Below, piece after piece: positions 35,392 to 44,557 of a stretch of 64,000 nt of DNA. Origin of the DNA: JALYXI01 sp963716685 (GTDB lineage Bacteria > Acidobacteriota > Terriglobia > Bryobacterales > Bryobacteraceae); the NCBI GenBank assembly GCA_963716685.1, contig CAVQTR010000003.1, positions 930,001 to 994,000 on the forward strand. Direction: 5' to 3'. A model generated the notes under the pieces. That model did not search any database, had not been told where the DNA came from, and saw only the letters and a program-made list of their open reading frames with translations. The position numbers and the translations under genes were made by a program. Each line of letters starts with the position of its first letter. The first letter of the stretch is position 1.

Positions 35392-37806
35392 ATGGACGCT
35401 ATCCGCGACTGGTTCGCCTCCCGCGGCTGGTCGCCGTTCGCGTTTCAGGAGGAAGTCTGGCGCGCCTATCTGGCTGGCGAAAGCGGCCTGATTCACGCGG
35501 CTACGGGCACCGGCAAAACCTACGCGGCGTGGCTGGGCCCGGTGATCGAATGGATGCAGGGCGACGGCGAAATGCATCCGCCGCTGCGCGTGCTGTGGGT
35601 AACGCCGCTGCGGGCGCTGGTGGCCGATACCGAAAACGCGCTGCTGAAGCCGCTGCTGGATCTGAAGATTCCTTGGCGGCTGGAATCGCGCACGGGCGAC
35701 ACCAGGGCGGCATCGCGCGCGCGGCAGAACAAGCGCCTGCCCACCGCCTTAGTGACCACGCCCGAGAGCCTGGCGCTGCTGCTGGCGCGCGAGGATGCGC
35801 AGAAGCTGTTCGCTGGGCTGCGCCTGATCATTGCCGATGAGTGGCATGAGCTGATGGGTTCCAAGCGCGGCGTGCAAACCGAGCTGGCGTTTGCGCGCCT
35901 TCGCCACTGGAATCCGCAGGTGCGTACGTGGGGTCTTTCGGCCACGCTGGGCAACCTGGAAACCGCGATGCAAATTCTGCTGGGTCCGGGCGCGGCCAAA
36001 GGACGTCTGGTGCAGGGTCTCATTCCGAAATCGATCCGCATCGATTCGCTGATTCCGGAGCAGATGGACCACTTCCCGTGGGCGGGGCATCTGGGCGTGA
36101 ATATGCTGCCCCAGGTGCTGGCGGCCATCGAAGAAGGACAGACCACGCTGGTTTTCACCAACACCCGCTCGCAGACCGAGATCTGGTATCAGGCCATTCT
36201 GGCGGCGCGTCCGGAATGGGCTGCGCAGATTGCTGTGCACCATGCTTCGCTGGAACGCAAGACCCGCGACTTCGTGGAAGATTCGCTGCGTGCCGGAACG
36301 CTGCGGTGCGTGGTGTGCACGTCGAGCCTGGACCTCGGCGTGGATTTCAGCCCGGTGGATCGCGTGCTGCAGATCGGCAGTCCGAAAGGCGTTGCCCGGC
36401 TGCTGCAACGTGCCGGACGCAGCGGTCACCGGCCCGGCGTGCTGAGCCGCGTGACCTGCGCCCCTACGCATGCCTGGGAGCTGGTGGAAGTGGCCGCGGC
36501 CCGGGACGCGGTGGAAGCGGGCGCGATCGAGAGCCGGTACCCGGTGGAGCGTCCGCTGGATTTGCTGGCGCAGTGGGTGGTGACGGTCGCGGTGGCCGGC
36601 GGTTTCGAAGCCGAAGAGCTGTTCGAGGAGGTACGGACGACGTATTCCTATCGCGATCTTTCGCGTGAGGAGTGGAACTGGGTGCTCGATTTCGTCACCC
36701 ACGGCGGCGAAGCGCTGCGGGCCTATCCCGAATACGCGCGCATCACGCGCCGGGAGAACGGGCGCTATGAAATCAGCAGCAGGCAGATTGCGCGGCGGCA
36801 CCTGCTCTCGACCGGCACCATCGTCAGCGATTCGGCCATGGATATCCGGTATCTGACCGGCGGGCGCCTGGGAAGCGTGGAGGAGTCGTTCATCGCGCGC
36901 CTGCGGCCGGGCGACAAGTTTGCGTTTTCCGGAAAGTTTCTGGAGTTCGTGCGTGTGCGCGAGATGACCGCGTGGGTGAGGAAAGCGAAAAGCACCGGCG
37001 GCATCATCCCGACGTGGCAGGGCAGCCGCATGCCGCTGTCAAACGAACTGGCGGCGGCGCTGCGCGACCGCTTCACTCAGGCCCACGATGGGATCTTTAC
37101 CGGGCCGGAGATGGGAGCCATGCGGCCGGTATTCGAGAAGCAGCAGGAGATTTCGGCGATTCCGTCGGCGCGTGAGCTGCTGGTGGAGCGAGTGGAAACG
37201 AAGGAGGGCCATCACCTGTTCTTCTATCCGTTCGAAGGGCGGCTGGTGCATGAGGGGCTGGCGGCGCTGATTGCATTTCGCATCACGCGCATCCGGCCGA
37301 TCACGTTTTCCATCTCCTGCAACGATTACGGCTTCGAGCTGCTGGCGCCTGACCCGGCTCCGCTGGAAGAAGCGCTGGCAAATGGCCTGTTCGCGCCGGA
37401 GAACCTGGCGGAAGACATTCCGGCGAGCCTGAATGCGGCGGAGATGGCGAGGCGGCAGTTTCGCGAGATTGCGCGCGTAGCGGGCCTGACGTTCAACGGT
37501 TATCCGGGGCAGAACAAGAGCGTGCGCCAGCTGCAAGCCAGCAGCTCATTGCTGTTTGATGTCTTTCAGCGCTACGACTCGGGAAATCTGCTGCTGGATC
37601 AGGCGCATCGCGAAGTGCTGGAACGGCAGCTGGAACGGAGCCGGCTGGGCAGAACGCTGGAGCGGCTTTCGCATTCGCGCGTGCTGATTCAGGAAGCGAA
37701 GCGGCCCTCGCCCCTGTGCTTCCCGCTTATTGTGGACCGGAACCGCAACCGCGTGAGCAGCGAGAAGCTGGCGGACCGCATTCGGCGCATGACGTCGGGC
37801 AGTTAA
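35392..37806 (+). CDS. Ligase-associated DEXH-box helicase (Lhr-like)
   Basis: 804 residues. Superfamily 2 helicase: Walker A ATGTGKT (37-43), WVTPLRALVAD (Ia), DEWH box at 150-153, SATLG (III), and the second RecA domain with TLVFTNTRSQTE, SSLDLGVDFSPVD and QRAGRSGHRPG (VI). A long winged-helix/Lhr-type C-terminal region follows. This is the helicase normally encoded with a DNA ligase, an MBL exonuclease and PdeM in a DNA-repair set; only PdeM is next to it here. Its TAA stop is in the same frame as the following gene. Confidence 0.9.
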   Translation: MDAIRDWFASRGWSPFAFQEEVWRAYLAGESGLIHAATGTGKTYAAWLGPVIEWMQGDGEMHPPLRVLWVTPLRALVADTENALLKPLLDLKIPWRLESRTGDTRAASRARQNKRLPTALVTTPESLALLLAREDAQKLFAGLRLIIADEWHELMGSKRGVQTELAFARLRHWNPQVRTWGLSATLGNLETAMQILLGPGAAKGRLVQGLIPKSIRIDSLIPEQMDHFPWAGHLGVNMLPQVLAAIEEGQTTLVFTNTRSQTEIWYQAILAARPEWAAQIAVHHASLERKTRDFVEDSLRAGTLRCVVCTSSLDLGVDFSPVDRVLQIGSPKGVARLLQRAGRSGHRPGVLSRVTCAPTHAWELVEVAAARDAVEAGAIESRYPVERPLDLLAQWVVTVAVAGGFEAEELFEEVRTTYSYRDLSREEWNWVLDFVTHGGEALRAYPEYARITRRENGRYEISSRQIARRHLLSTGTIVSDSAMDIRYLTGGRLGSVEESFIARLRPGDKFAFSGKFLEFVRVREMTAWVRKAKSTGGIIPTWQGSRMPLSNELAAALRDRFTQAHDGIFTGPEMGAMRPVFEKQQEISAIPSARELLVERVETKEGHHLFFYPFEGRLVHEGLAALIAFRITRIRPITFSISCNDYGFELLAPDPAPLEEALANGLFAPENLAEDIPASLNAAEMARRQFREIARVAGLTFNGYPGQNKSVRQLQASSSLLFDVFQRYDSGNLLLDQAHREVLERQLERSRLGRTLERLSHSRVLIQEAKRPSPLCFPLIVDRNRNRVSSEKLADRIRRMTSGS

Positions 37807-37821
37807 ACTGGAAGTGTCATT

Positions 37822-38463
37822 CTGCAAATTGAACTGGCCGGGGAGGCGCTGACGCTTCTTCCCGAGCGCGCCATTTACTGGCCCCGTCAACAAACTCTGC
37901 TGGTTGCCGACACGCACTGGGGGAAAGCCGCGACCCTGCGCTCCGCGGCGATCCCGATTCCGGGCGGCACCACCTCCGCGGACCTGTCGCGCCTGACCAG
38001 TCTGCTGAATGCAACAGGCGCGCGGCGGTTGATTCTGCTGGGCGACGCCATTCATGCGCGGCGGGGACGCGCGGCGCGCACGCTGAATGCCGTGGCGGCG
38101 TGGCGCGAGTGTCATCCGCAGACAGAGATGCTGCTGGTGCGCGGCAACCATGACCGGGCATCGGGCGACCCGCCGCGCGATCTTCGGATTCGGTGCGTGG
38201 AGCCGCCGTTTCTGGAGACTCCGTTCGCGTTTCAGCATTACCCGGGACCGGCGCCGGGCGCATATGCGCTGGCCGGTCACATGCACCCGGCAATCCGGCT
38301 GACCGGGCGCGGAAAGCAGAAGGCCACGCTGGTCTGTTTCTGGTTTACGCCGGAGTTCGGATTGCTGCCGGCCTTCGGAGCGCTAACGGGCGCGGCCCTG
38401 ATCGACCGCGGACCGCGGGACCGGGTTTATGCGATCGCCGGCGAAGACGTGATCGGGGTCTAG
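37822..38463 (+). CDS. pdeM: Ligase-associated metallophosphoesterase PdeM, non-canonical start
   Basis: About 213 residues. Metallophosphoesterase motifs in order: VADTHWG (D30, H32), LLGDAIHA, VRGNHDR and AGHMHPAIRL. All metal ligands are present. The frame has no ATG, GTG or TTG between the helicase stop (37804-37806) and a TTG at 38029, which is too late because it would remove the DxH motif. Best start is CTG at 37822, 7 nt after GGAAG (37810-37814); ATT at 37819 is an alternative. Because it is in frame with the helicase, stop readthrough would give a fusion. Endonuclease partner of the helicase in DNA repair. Confidence 0.85.
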   Translation: MQIELAGEALTLLPERAIYWPRQQTLLVADTHWGKAATLRSAAIPIPGGTTSADLSRLTSLLNATGARRLILLGDAIHARRGRAARTLNAVAAWRECHPQTEMLLVRGNHDRASGDPPRDLRIRCVEPPFLETPFAFQHYPGPAPGAYALAGHMHPAIRLTGRGKQKATLVCFWFTPEFGLLPAFGALTGAALIDRGPRDRVYAIAGEDVIGV

Positions 38464-38501
38464 CGGGACTCATTCGCTACACTGAAACTGAACCCAAAAT
38501 C

Positions 38502-40367
38502 ATGTCTAAACGTGAGTTCCAAACCGAGGTTGATCAGCTGCTTCAGCTGATCGTCCACTCCCTTTACTCCCATAAGGAGATCTTTCTCCGCGAGCTGATC
38601 TCGAATGCGTCCGATGCCCTCGACAAGCTCAAGTATCTGAATCTGACAGAGGAGCCGTATAAGTCGCTGACTTTCGATCCGCGCATCGATCTGGAGCTGG
38701 ACGAAGCAGAGAACAAGCTGACCGTCAGCGATACCGGCATCGGCATGAATGAGGAAGATCTGGTTGCGCATCTGGGCACCATCGCGCGCTCCGGCACCAG
38801 GAACTTTCTTTCACAGCTCTCGGGAGACGCCCGGCGCGATTCCAACCTGATTGGCCAGTTCGGCGTTGGATTCTACAGCGCGTTCATGGTGGCGGACCGC
38901 GTGGAAGTGGTGACGCGCAAAGCCGGCGAAGAGTCCGCGTGGCGCTGGACCAGCGATGGCAAGAGCGGATTCGAGATCGAACCCGCCGAACGCGGCAATG
39001 CCGGCACCACGGTCACTCTGTTCCTGAACGAAGAGGGCAGGGAATACGCCAACAGCTGGAAGGTCAAAGACATCGTCAAGAAGTATTCCAACCACATCGC
39101 CTTCCCCATCTTCCTGACGTACGACAAGAGCGAGTGGGACGAGAAGGAGAAAAAGTCTGAAAAGAAGCGCGTCACCGAACAAATCAACTCCGCGAGCGCG
39201 ATGTGGAAGCGGCCGAAAAGCGAGTTGCGGGACGAAGACTACAAGGAGATGTACAAGACCATCTCCGGTGATTGGGAAGACCCGCTGTTCTGGTTCCACA
39301 CCAATGCCGAGGGCACGCTGGAGTACACCACCTTGTTCTTCGTGCCGGCGAAGGCGCCTATCGACATGTACCAGGCGGATTATAAGCCGGGCGTCAAGCT
39401 GTATGTGCGCCGAGTGTTCATCACGGACGATCAGAAGGAACTGCTGCCCGGCTATCTGCGTTTTCTGCGTGGGATTATCGACAGCGAGGACTTACCGCTG
39501 AATGTCAGCCGCGAAATCCTTCAGCAGAACAAGATTCTGAGTAACATCCGCAACGCGAGCGTGAAGAAGGTGCTCTCGGAACTGCAGAACATCGCGAACA
39601 ACAACCCGGAGCAATATACCAGGTTCATTGAAGAGTACAATCGCCCGCTGAAGGAAGGCCTGTACAGCGACTACGGCAACCGCGATGCGCTGCTGGAACT
39701 GATTCGCGTGAAATCGACGAAGGTGGATGGCTGGACCAGCCTGGCCGATGTGAAGGCGCGCATGAAGGAAGGCCAGAAGGGCATCTACTACATCACCGGA
39801 GGCAAGCTGGCGCAGCTGCGCACGTCACCGCTGCTCGAAATCTACAAGCGCAAAGATATCGAAGTTCTGATTCTGGACGACGAAATCGATGAGATCGTGA
39901 TTTCGGGAATCGATAAGTATAAGGATGTGGAACTCAAGGCCGTGAACAAGAGTTCCGCCGGGGAAGATCTGAAGGACGAAGCCGACACGGACCGGAGTGA
40001 CGAACTGAAACCGCTGCTGGAGAAGATCCGGAAGAGTCTGGGGGACAGCGTGAAAGACGTGAAGGCCTCCACGCGCCTTGCGGACAGCCCGTCCTGCATC
40101 GTCTCCGAAGAGGAAGAGCCCTCCATGAAGATGCAGCAGATGCTGCGCGCCATGGGGCAGAAGGATCTGCCGGCCATGAAGCCCGTGCTGGAGATCAATC
40201 CCGATCACGAGATCGTGAAGAAGCTGCAGGCGGCTTCGGACGACTCGATGGTGGACGATGCTTCGTGGCTGCTGCTCGATCAGGCGCTGTTGATCGAAGG
40301 CGTGCCCCTCGATAACCCGGGCACGTTCGTGCAGAGGCTGAATCGCGTACTGAATCGCGCTGTGTAG
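38502..40367 (+). CDS. htpG: Molecular chaperone HtpG (Hsp90 family)
   Basis: 621 residues starting MSKREFQTEVDQLLQLIVHS. The GHKL ATPase motifs are complete: ELISNASDALDKL (Asn/Asp for Mg and ATP), DTGIGMN, GQFGVGFYSAFMVAD and the late GTTVTLFL. Middle domain RGIIDSEDLPLNVSREILQQ carries the conserved catalytic-loop Arg. C-terminal dimerisation region LLDQALLIEGVPLDNPGTFV. Length is normal. It starts 38 nt after pdeM; no CIRCE-like inverted repeat is visible in that gap. Folds and remodels client proteins in the cytoplasm. Confidence 0.96.
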   Translation: MSKREFQTEVDQLLQLIVHSLYSHKEIFLRELISNASDALDKLKYLNLTEEPYKSLTFDPRIDLELDEAENKLTVSDTGIGMNEEDLVAHLGTIARSGTRNFLSQLSGDARRDSNLIGQFGVGFYSAFMVADRVEVVTRKAGEESAWRWTSDGKSGFEIEPAERGNAGTTVTLFLNEEGREYANSWKVKDIVKKYSNHIAFPIFLTYDKSEWDEKEKKSEKKRVTEQINSASAMWKRPKSELRDEDYKEMYKTISGDWEDPLFWFHTNAEGTLEYTTLFFVPAKAPIDMYQADYKPGVKLYVRRVFITDDQKELLPGYLRFLRGIIDSEDLPLNVSREILQQNKILSNIRNASVKKVLSELQNIANNNPEQYTRFIEEYNRPLKEGLYSDYGNRDALLELIRVKSTKVDGWTSLADVKARMKEGQKGIYYITGGKLAQLRTSPLLEIYKRKDIEVLILDDEIDEIVISGIDKYKDVELKAVNKSSAGEDLKDEADTDRSDELKPLLEKIRKSLGDSVKDVKASTRLADSPSCIVSEEEEPSMKMQQMLRAMGQKDLPAMKPVLEINPDHEIVKKLQAASDDSMVDDASWLLLDQALLIEGVPLDNPGTFVQRLNRVLNRAV

Positions 40368-40370
40368 GTT

Positions 40371-41420
40371 TCAGGTCCAGTACAGGATCCGTGCCCGCGG
40401 CAGGATCCTGTTCAGACCTTCCTGCAGAAACGCTTTCAGCTCCGCGTTGATGTCTTTGGGGTAGACATACTTGAAGGAGCCGAACTTATTCAGCTTGCGC
40501 GTGCGGGCTTCCTCGTCCATTTCAAGCGGGGTTTTGGGATACCACTGCAGGAGCACGTCTTTGGATCCGGGCGTGAAGCGGTGGGTGATCAGTTCGGCGG
40601 TCAGATCGGGTTCGGGGACGTCCGCCAGCGTGTCGCGCACGGCTTCCAGCAACTCGGTGTAGCCCTGCCGCCAGCCTTCGAAGGGCATGATCGGCGCGAT
40701 GGTGAGCCCGACCGGATAACCCGCGCCGGCAACCAGCCGCAGGGCGCGCAGACGCGCCGGGAGATTGGCGGTACCGCCTTCGAAATCGCGAACGATTTTG
40801 GCAGCGTTCACCGAGAAGCGGATGCGTGTGCGCCGCCCGTGATGGAGTGCGAGCAGCGGTTCCACGGCGTCGAACTTGGTAGTGAACCGTAGCTGCACGG
40901 GCGCCTGCCACTCGCCGAAGAAGCGGATTGATTCCGCAAGCGAACCGGTGAGGTGCTCGATGCCGAGCGGGTCGGTGTAACAGGAAGCTTCGAAGGTGGT
41001 GCCTTCCGCGGCGCGGGCGGCTGAGCGCGAGGTGACGGCGCCGCGCCCTTCGTAATCGCAGAGGCCCGCCAGGATTTCGGGAAGGTTGGCGAAGACGCGG
41101 GTGATCGGCGGGCCTTGGAGAGAGCCGGCGAGATAGCAATACTGACAGTGCGCGGGACAGCCTTCGGCCAGGTGAAACTGCCAGTCGGCACTGGGCGGAA
41201 TGGGTTGCAGACGGCGCTTCCCCGGAGGCGAGACCACCACCGCAAGGGTGGTCTTGGCATCGGCGTAGGAATCCGAGAGGCCGGTCAGGCGGTTAGCCGT
41301 AAGGCGCTTCACAGCGCAGCCGAGGGCCTCCGCGCGCTCCAGGATACGGCGTCCGTGCTCCCATTCGAGCGCCGCCGGAGTAATCAGGACGCGCCGCGGA
41401 ATCCACAAACGAGCAGCCAC
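40371..41420 (-). CDS. Spore photoproduct lyase-like radical SAM protein
   Basis: 349 residues. Radical SAM cluster motif CPAHCQYC (CxxxCxxC) is preceded by WQFHLAEG and followed by YLAGSLQGPP, the arrangement of the SPL family. Later motifs FEASCYTDPLGIEHLTGSLA, RFTTKFD and IRFSVNAAKI also fit. In non-sporulating bacteria the substrate of SPL-like proteins is uncertain (pyrimidine dimers or other nucleic-acid lesions). Neighbouring helicase and PdeM genes give a loose DNA-repair context. Convergent with htpG. Confidence 0.84.
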   Translation of the reverse strand: MAARLWIPRRVLITPAALEWEHGRRILERAEALGCAVKRLTANRLTGLSDSYADAKTTLAVVVSPPGKRRLQPIPPSADWQFHLAEGCPAHCQYCYLAGSLQGPPITRVFANLPEILAGLCDYEGRGAVTSRSAARAAEGTTFEASCYTDPLGIEHLTGSLAESIRFFGEWQAPVQLRFTTKFDAVEPLLALHHGRRTRIRFSVNAAKIVRDFEGGTANLPARLRALRLVAGAGYPVGLTIAPIMPFEGWRQGYTELLEAVRDTLADVPEPDLTAELITHRFTPGSKDVLLQWYPKTPLEMDEEARTRKLNKFGSFKYVYPKDINAELKAFLQEGLNRILPRARILYWT

Positions 41421-41434
41421 ATACTTTGGATGCG

Positions 41435-41647
41435 CTACTTCAGCTCATGCCAGCTTTTTTCGCTTAGTTCGACTCCGTACTTTTTAGCGGCGGCCTGAAT
41501 GCGCTTCCATGCCGCATCGCGCTCGGCGTCGCTGACGCCCTTCACCTGATTGAAGCGCGCGACCGCGTTGCGAACGTGCGTCGCATCGTGAATCGGCTCT
41601 TTGCGCTCCTGGGGGAATGCAAATTCTTCGGAACTGGAGGTTGCCAT
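41435..41647 (-). CDS. Small DUF6582-like protein
   Basis: 70 residues: MATSSSEEFAFPQERKEPIH, then DATHVRNAVARFNQVKGVSD, AERDAAWKRIQAAAKKYGVE, ending LSEKSWHELK. The KEPIxDAxHVRNAxARFxQV...AERDxAWxRIxAAAKxxG pattern recurs in many soil bacteria as a stand-alone small protein or as the tail of phage or membrane proteins; function unknown. The start at 41647 is chosen because an upstream extension would run into the 3' end of the ABC-F gene without conserved content. Lies 14 nt before the SPL-like gene. Confidence 0.7.
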   Translation of the reverse strand: MATSSSEEFAFPQERKEPIHDATHVRNAVARFNQVKGVSDAERDAAWKRIQAAAKKYGVELSEKSWHELK

Positions 41648-41684
41648 GCTTTGATGGGTGCAGGCGAATTGCCAGACCGACCTG

Positions 41685-43307
41685 TCACGCGTAGATGCCG
41701 GGCGCTTCATGGCCCAGCGCGCGGACGTATTCGTCGTAAGACCCGGGATAGACACGCGGAGTGCGCTCTTTGCCGGTTTCGCCGCCAAGCTCCAGCACGC
41801 GCGACCCCAGGCCGCGCAGAAACATGCGGTCGTGGGAGACGAAAATCATGGTGCCTTCGAAATCCTTCAACGCTTCCACCAGCATCTCCTTGGTTGCCAG
41901 ATCCAGGTGATTGGTGGGCTCGTCGAGAACCAGGAAGTTGGGTGGGTTGTACAGCATGCGCGCCATGGCCAGCCTGCTTTTCTCGCCTCCCGAGAGCGCG
42001 CGGATGCGCTTCTCGACATCGTCACCGGAGAACTGGAACGCACCGGCGAGCGAGCGCAGCGCGCCCAGACCGTCCTTAGGAAAATCCTGCTGCAGCTGCT
42101 CGATAACGGTGAGGTCGGCATCCAGCACGTCGAGGGACTGCTGCGCGAAATAGCCCATGGTCAGGCTGGCACCCAGGCGAACGGTTCCGGCGTCCGGCTC
42201 GCTAGCGCCGGCGATCATCTTCAGCAACGTGGTCTTGCCCGCGCCGTTGCGGCCCATCACCGCCCACCGCTCGCCGCGGCGGATGGCGAGATTGAAGCCG
42301 TCATAGATCACGCGCGAGCCGTAAGCCTTATGAAGGTCTTCGATCATGGCCACCTGGTCGCCGGAGCGCGGCGGCACGCGGAAATCGAACTTCACCACCT
42401 GACGCTTTTTGGGCAGTTCGATCTTTTCAATCTTGTCCAGCGCTTTGATGCGGCTTTGCACCTGAGCGGCTTTGGCCGCATGCGTCCGGAAGCGATCGAT
42501 GAAGCGCTGCTCCTTGGCAAGCATGGACTGCTGCCGCGCGAACGCCGCCTGCTGGTTGGTTTCGCGGATGGCGCGCTCGCGCTCGTAAAAATCGTAATTG
42601 CCGGAGTAGGCGATAATCTCTCCGGCATCGATTTCCGCGATTTTGGACACGATGCGGTTCATAAACTCGCGGTCGTGCGAGGTCATCAGCAGCGCGCCGG
42701 AGTAAGACTTCAAGAACTGCTCGAGCCAGATGATGGATTCCAGATCCAGGTGGTTGGTGGGCTCATCCATCAGCAGCACATCGGGACGGCCGAGCAGCAC
42801 GCGCGCGAGCGCCACGCGCATCTTCCAGCCGCCGGAGAGCGCGCCCACATCGCCATCCACCTGCTCTTCGGAAAACCCGAGGCCGTGCAGAACTTCGCGG
42901 GCCTGGGCTTCGAGCGTATAGCCGCCCAGATGTTCGTATTCCTCCTGCACCTCGCCGAAGCGCTCGAGGACGTCCATATCGCCCTCCTCCATGGCGCGCT
43001 GCAGACTTTCCAGTTCGTGATGCAGGTCGCCCGCGCGGCCGCTGCCGGCGATTGCCTCATCGAGCACGCTGCGGCCGCTCATCTCTTCCACGTCCTGGCG
43101 GAAGTAACCGACGGTCAGCTTTTTGGGAACGGAAACTTCGCCTTCGTCCGGCGCCTCATCGCCCACCACCATGCGGAAGAGCGTGGTTTTGCCCGCGCCG
43201 TTGGGTCCAACGAGGCCTACCTTCTCGCCGGGATTCAGCTGGAAGGAGGCGTCGACAAAAACGAGCTGCCGGCCGTACTGTTTATGGATGTTCGAGAACG
43301 AAATCAT
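41685..43307 (-). CDS. ABC-F family ATPase (Uup/EttA-type)
   Basis: 540 residues with two ABC domains and no membrane helices. Domain 1: GPNGAGKTTLF, LSGGWKMRVALAR, LLMDEPTNHLD. Linker about 240-300 (positively charged, RFRTHAAKAAQVQSRIKALD). Domain 2: GRNGAGKTTLL, LSGGEKSRLAMAR, FLVLDEPTNHLD. Both catalytic Glu residues are present. ABC-F proteins bind ribosomes and relieve stalled or drug-inhibited complexes. There is no long arm extension typical of antibiotic-resistance members, so a housekeeping role is more likely. Confidence 0.92.
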   Translation of the reverse strand: MISFSNIHKQYGRQLVFVDASFQLNPGEKVGLVGPNGAGKTTLFRMVVGDEAPDEGEVSVPKKLTVGYFRQDVEEMSGRSVLDEAIAGSGRAGDLHHELESLQRAMEEGDMDVLERFGEVQEEYEHLGGYTLEAQAREVLHGLGFSEEQVDGDVGALSGGWKMRVALARVLLGRPDVLLMDEPTNHLDLESIIWLEQFLKSYSGALLMTSHDREFMNRIVSKIAEIDAGEIIAYSGNYDFYERERAIRETNQQAAFARQQSMLAKEQRFIDRFRTHAAKAAQVQSRIKALDKIEKIELPKKRQVVKFDFRVPPRSGDQVAMIEDLHKAYGSRVIYDGFNLAIRRGERWAVMGRNGAGKTTLLKMIAGASEPDAGTVRLGASLTMGYFAQQSLDVLDADLTVIEQLQQDFPKDGLGALRSLAGAFQFSGDDVEKRIRALSGGEKSRLAMARMLYNPPNFLVLDEPTNHLDLATKEMLVEALKDFEGTMIFVSHDRMFLRGLGSRVLELGGETGKERTPRVYPGSYDEYVRALGHEAPGIYA

Positions 43308-43325
43308 TCGCTCTCGTCATCATAG

Positions 43326-44555
43326 CTACCAATGGGTGAGCGACCCGTCCGGTCTCTTATAGATCTGCCGGTGGATGGGCGTGGTGACTTCGCCGATCTG
43401 CTTCAGCAGCTTCATATCGAGCGTGACGCCGAGGCCCGGCCGGTCGTTGGTGTAGAGCTTACCCTGCTTGAAGTTCAGGCATTCGGGAAGATAATCGATG
43501 GGCCGTTCGCCGTAGTTGTATTCGAACAGCACCGGCCCGGGATAAGGCGCAAGGCAGTTGGCGAGAGCGGCCGTGGCGATGGGTCCCGTGAAGTGCGGAA
43601 CGATGCCGATGGCATGCGTTTCACACAGCGACTCGATCTTCATCATTTCGGTGATGCCGCCGACGTTCGGCAGCGTGGCGCGGATGTAATCCAGATCGTG
43701 ATTTTCGATGAGCTTGTTGAAGTCCCAGCGCTGGCCCCACTCCTCGCCCGCGGCCAGCGGACAGGTGGTCATCAGGCGCAGCTTCGGGATGTCCTCAAGG
43801 AACTGCTCGACGCGCGTGGGATCTTCCACCAGAAGCGGCTCGTACTCCTCCATCAGCCGGCAGGCGCGGAGCGCATCGGGGTAATCAAAGCGCTGATGCA
43901 GATCGATGGACCAGTCGCCTTTGTCGCCGACGCCCTCGCGGATTTCCTTCGCCAGTTTACCGATCATGCGGACCCGCTGATGCACGTCGAAACTCTCGCC
44001 GGGGACATCCCCGCCAGTGCGATAGCAGCGGTAACCGGCGGCGATGGTGGCGGCGGCGCGATCCTTGACGCTCATCGGCGCGCTGCCGGCCGCGCGCGGT
44101 CCGCCGCCCACTCCACCGGTCGGGTAGCAGTCCATGTAGTCGCGGACGGAGCCGTTCAGTAGTTGGTGGACCGGAAGTTTGAGCGCTTTGCCCTTGATGT
44201 CCCAGAGCGCCAGATCGAGCGCGCCCAGGGCGTGGATCTTTTCCCGGCCCGGCGGGTAGAACCACTCCATGTACATGGTCTGCCAGAGCTTTTCCACCTG
44301 GAACGGATTCTTCCCGATCAGGCTGCCGGCGCACTGTTCGAGTGTGTCCTTGGCGCCGCCCTCTCCCACACCGGTGATGCCCGCGTCAGTCTCCACGGTG
44401 CACACCATGTTGCTCTGGTTGAACAGCTGGTTCAGGTTCGGCGGCTGATAGATCCGAACCCGTGTAATCTTCACGGCGGGCAGTGCCGCCTGCGCGGTTA
44501 CTGCGGCCGCCGTGGCTCCCGCTGCCGCACCCAGAAACTGACGCCGGTTCATCAT
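43326..44555 (-). CDS. Exported mandelate racemase/muconate-lactonizing family enzyme
   Basis: 409 residues. A twin-arginine-type signal (NRRQFLGAAAGATAAAVTAQ) precedes an enolase-superfamily capping domain (VKITRVRIYQPPNLNQLF) and barrel. Metal ligands are D218 (WSIDLH), E244 (LLVEDP) and E271 (PLAAGEEWG). The late catalytic His appears in GIVPHFTGPIAT. The pattern is closest to sugar-acid dehydratases of the galactonate/gluconate type; exact substrate unknown. It lies 2 nt after an Oar-like receptor gene, so receptor and enzyme probably act on the same nutrient. Confidence 0.87.
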   Translation of the reverse strand: MMNRRQFLGAAAGATAAAVTAQAALPAVKITRVRIYQPPNLNQLFNQSNMVCTVETDAGITGVGEGGAKDTLEQCAGSLIGKNPFQVEKLWQTMYMEWFYPPGREKIHALGALDLALWDIKGKALKLPVHQLLNGSVRDYMDCYPTGGVGGGPRAAGSAPMSVKDRAAATIAAGYRCYRTGGDVPGESFDVHQRVRMIGKLAKEIREGVGDKGDWSIDLHQRFDYPDALRACRLMEEYEPLLVEDPTRVEQFLEDIPKLRLMTTCPLAAGEEWGQRWDFNKLIENHDLDYIRATLPNVGGITEMMKIESLCETHAIGIVPHFTGPIATAALANCLAPYPGPVLFEYNYGERPIDYLPECLNFKQGKLYTNDRPGLGVTLDMKLLKQIGEVTTPIHRQIYKRPDGSLTHW

Positions 44556-44557
44556 GC

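Noticed and set aside
38193..38501. N-terminal extension of HtpG
   Set aside because: The extra about 100 residues are Arg/Gly-rich frame-shifted sequence overlapping pdeM; the canonical HtpG start MSKREFQTEVDQ is at 38502.
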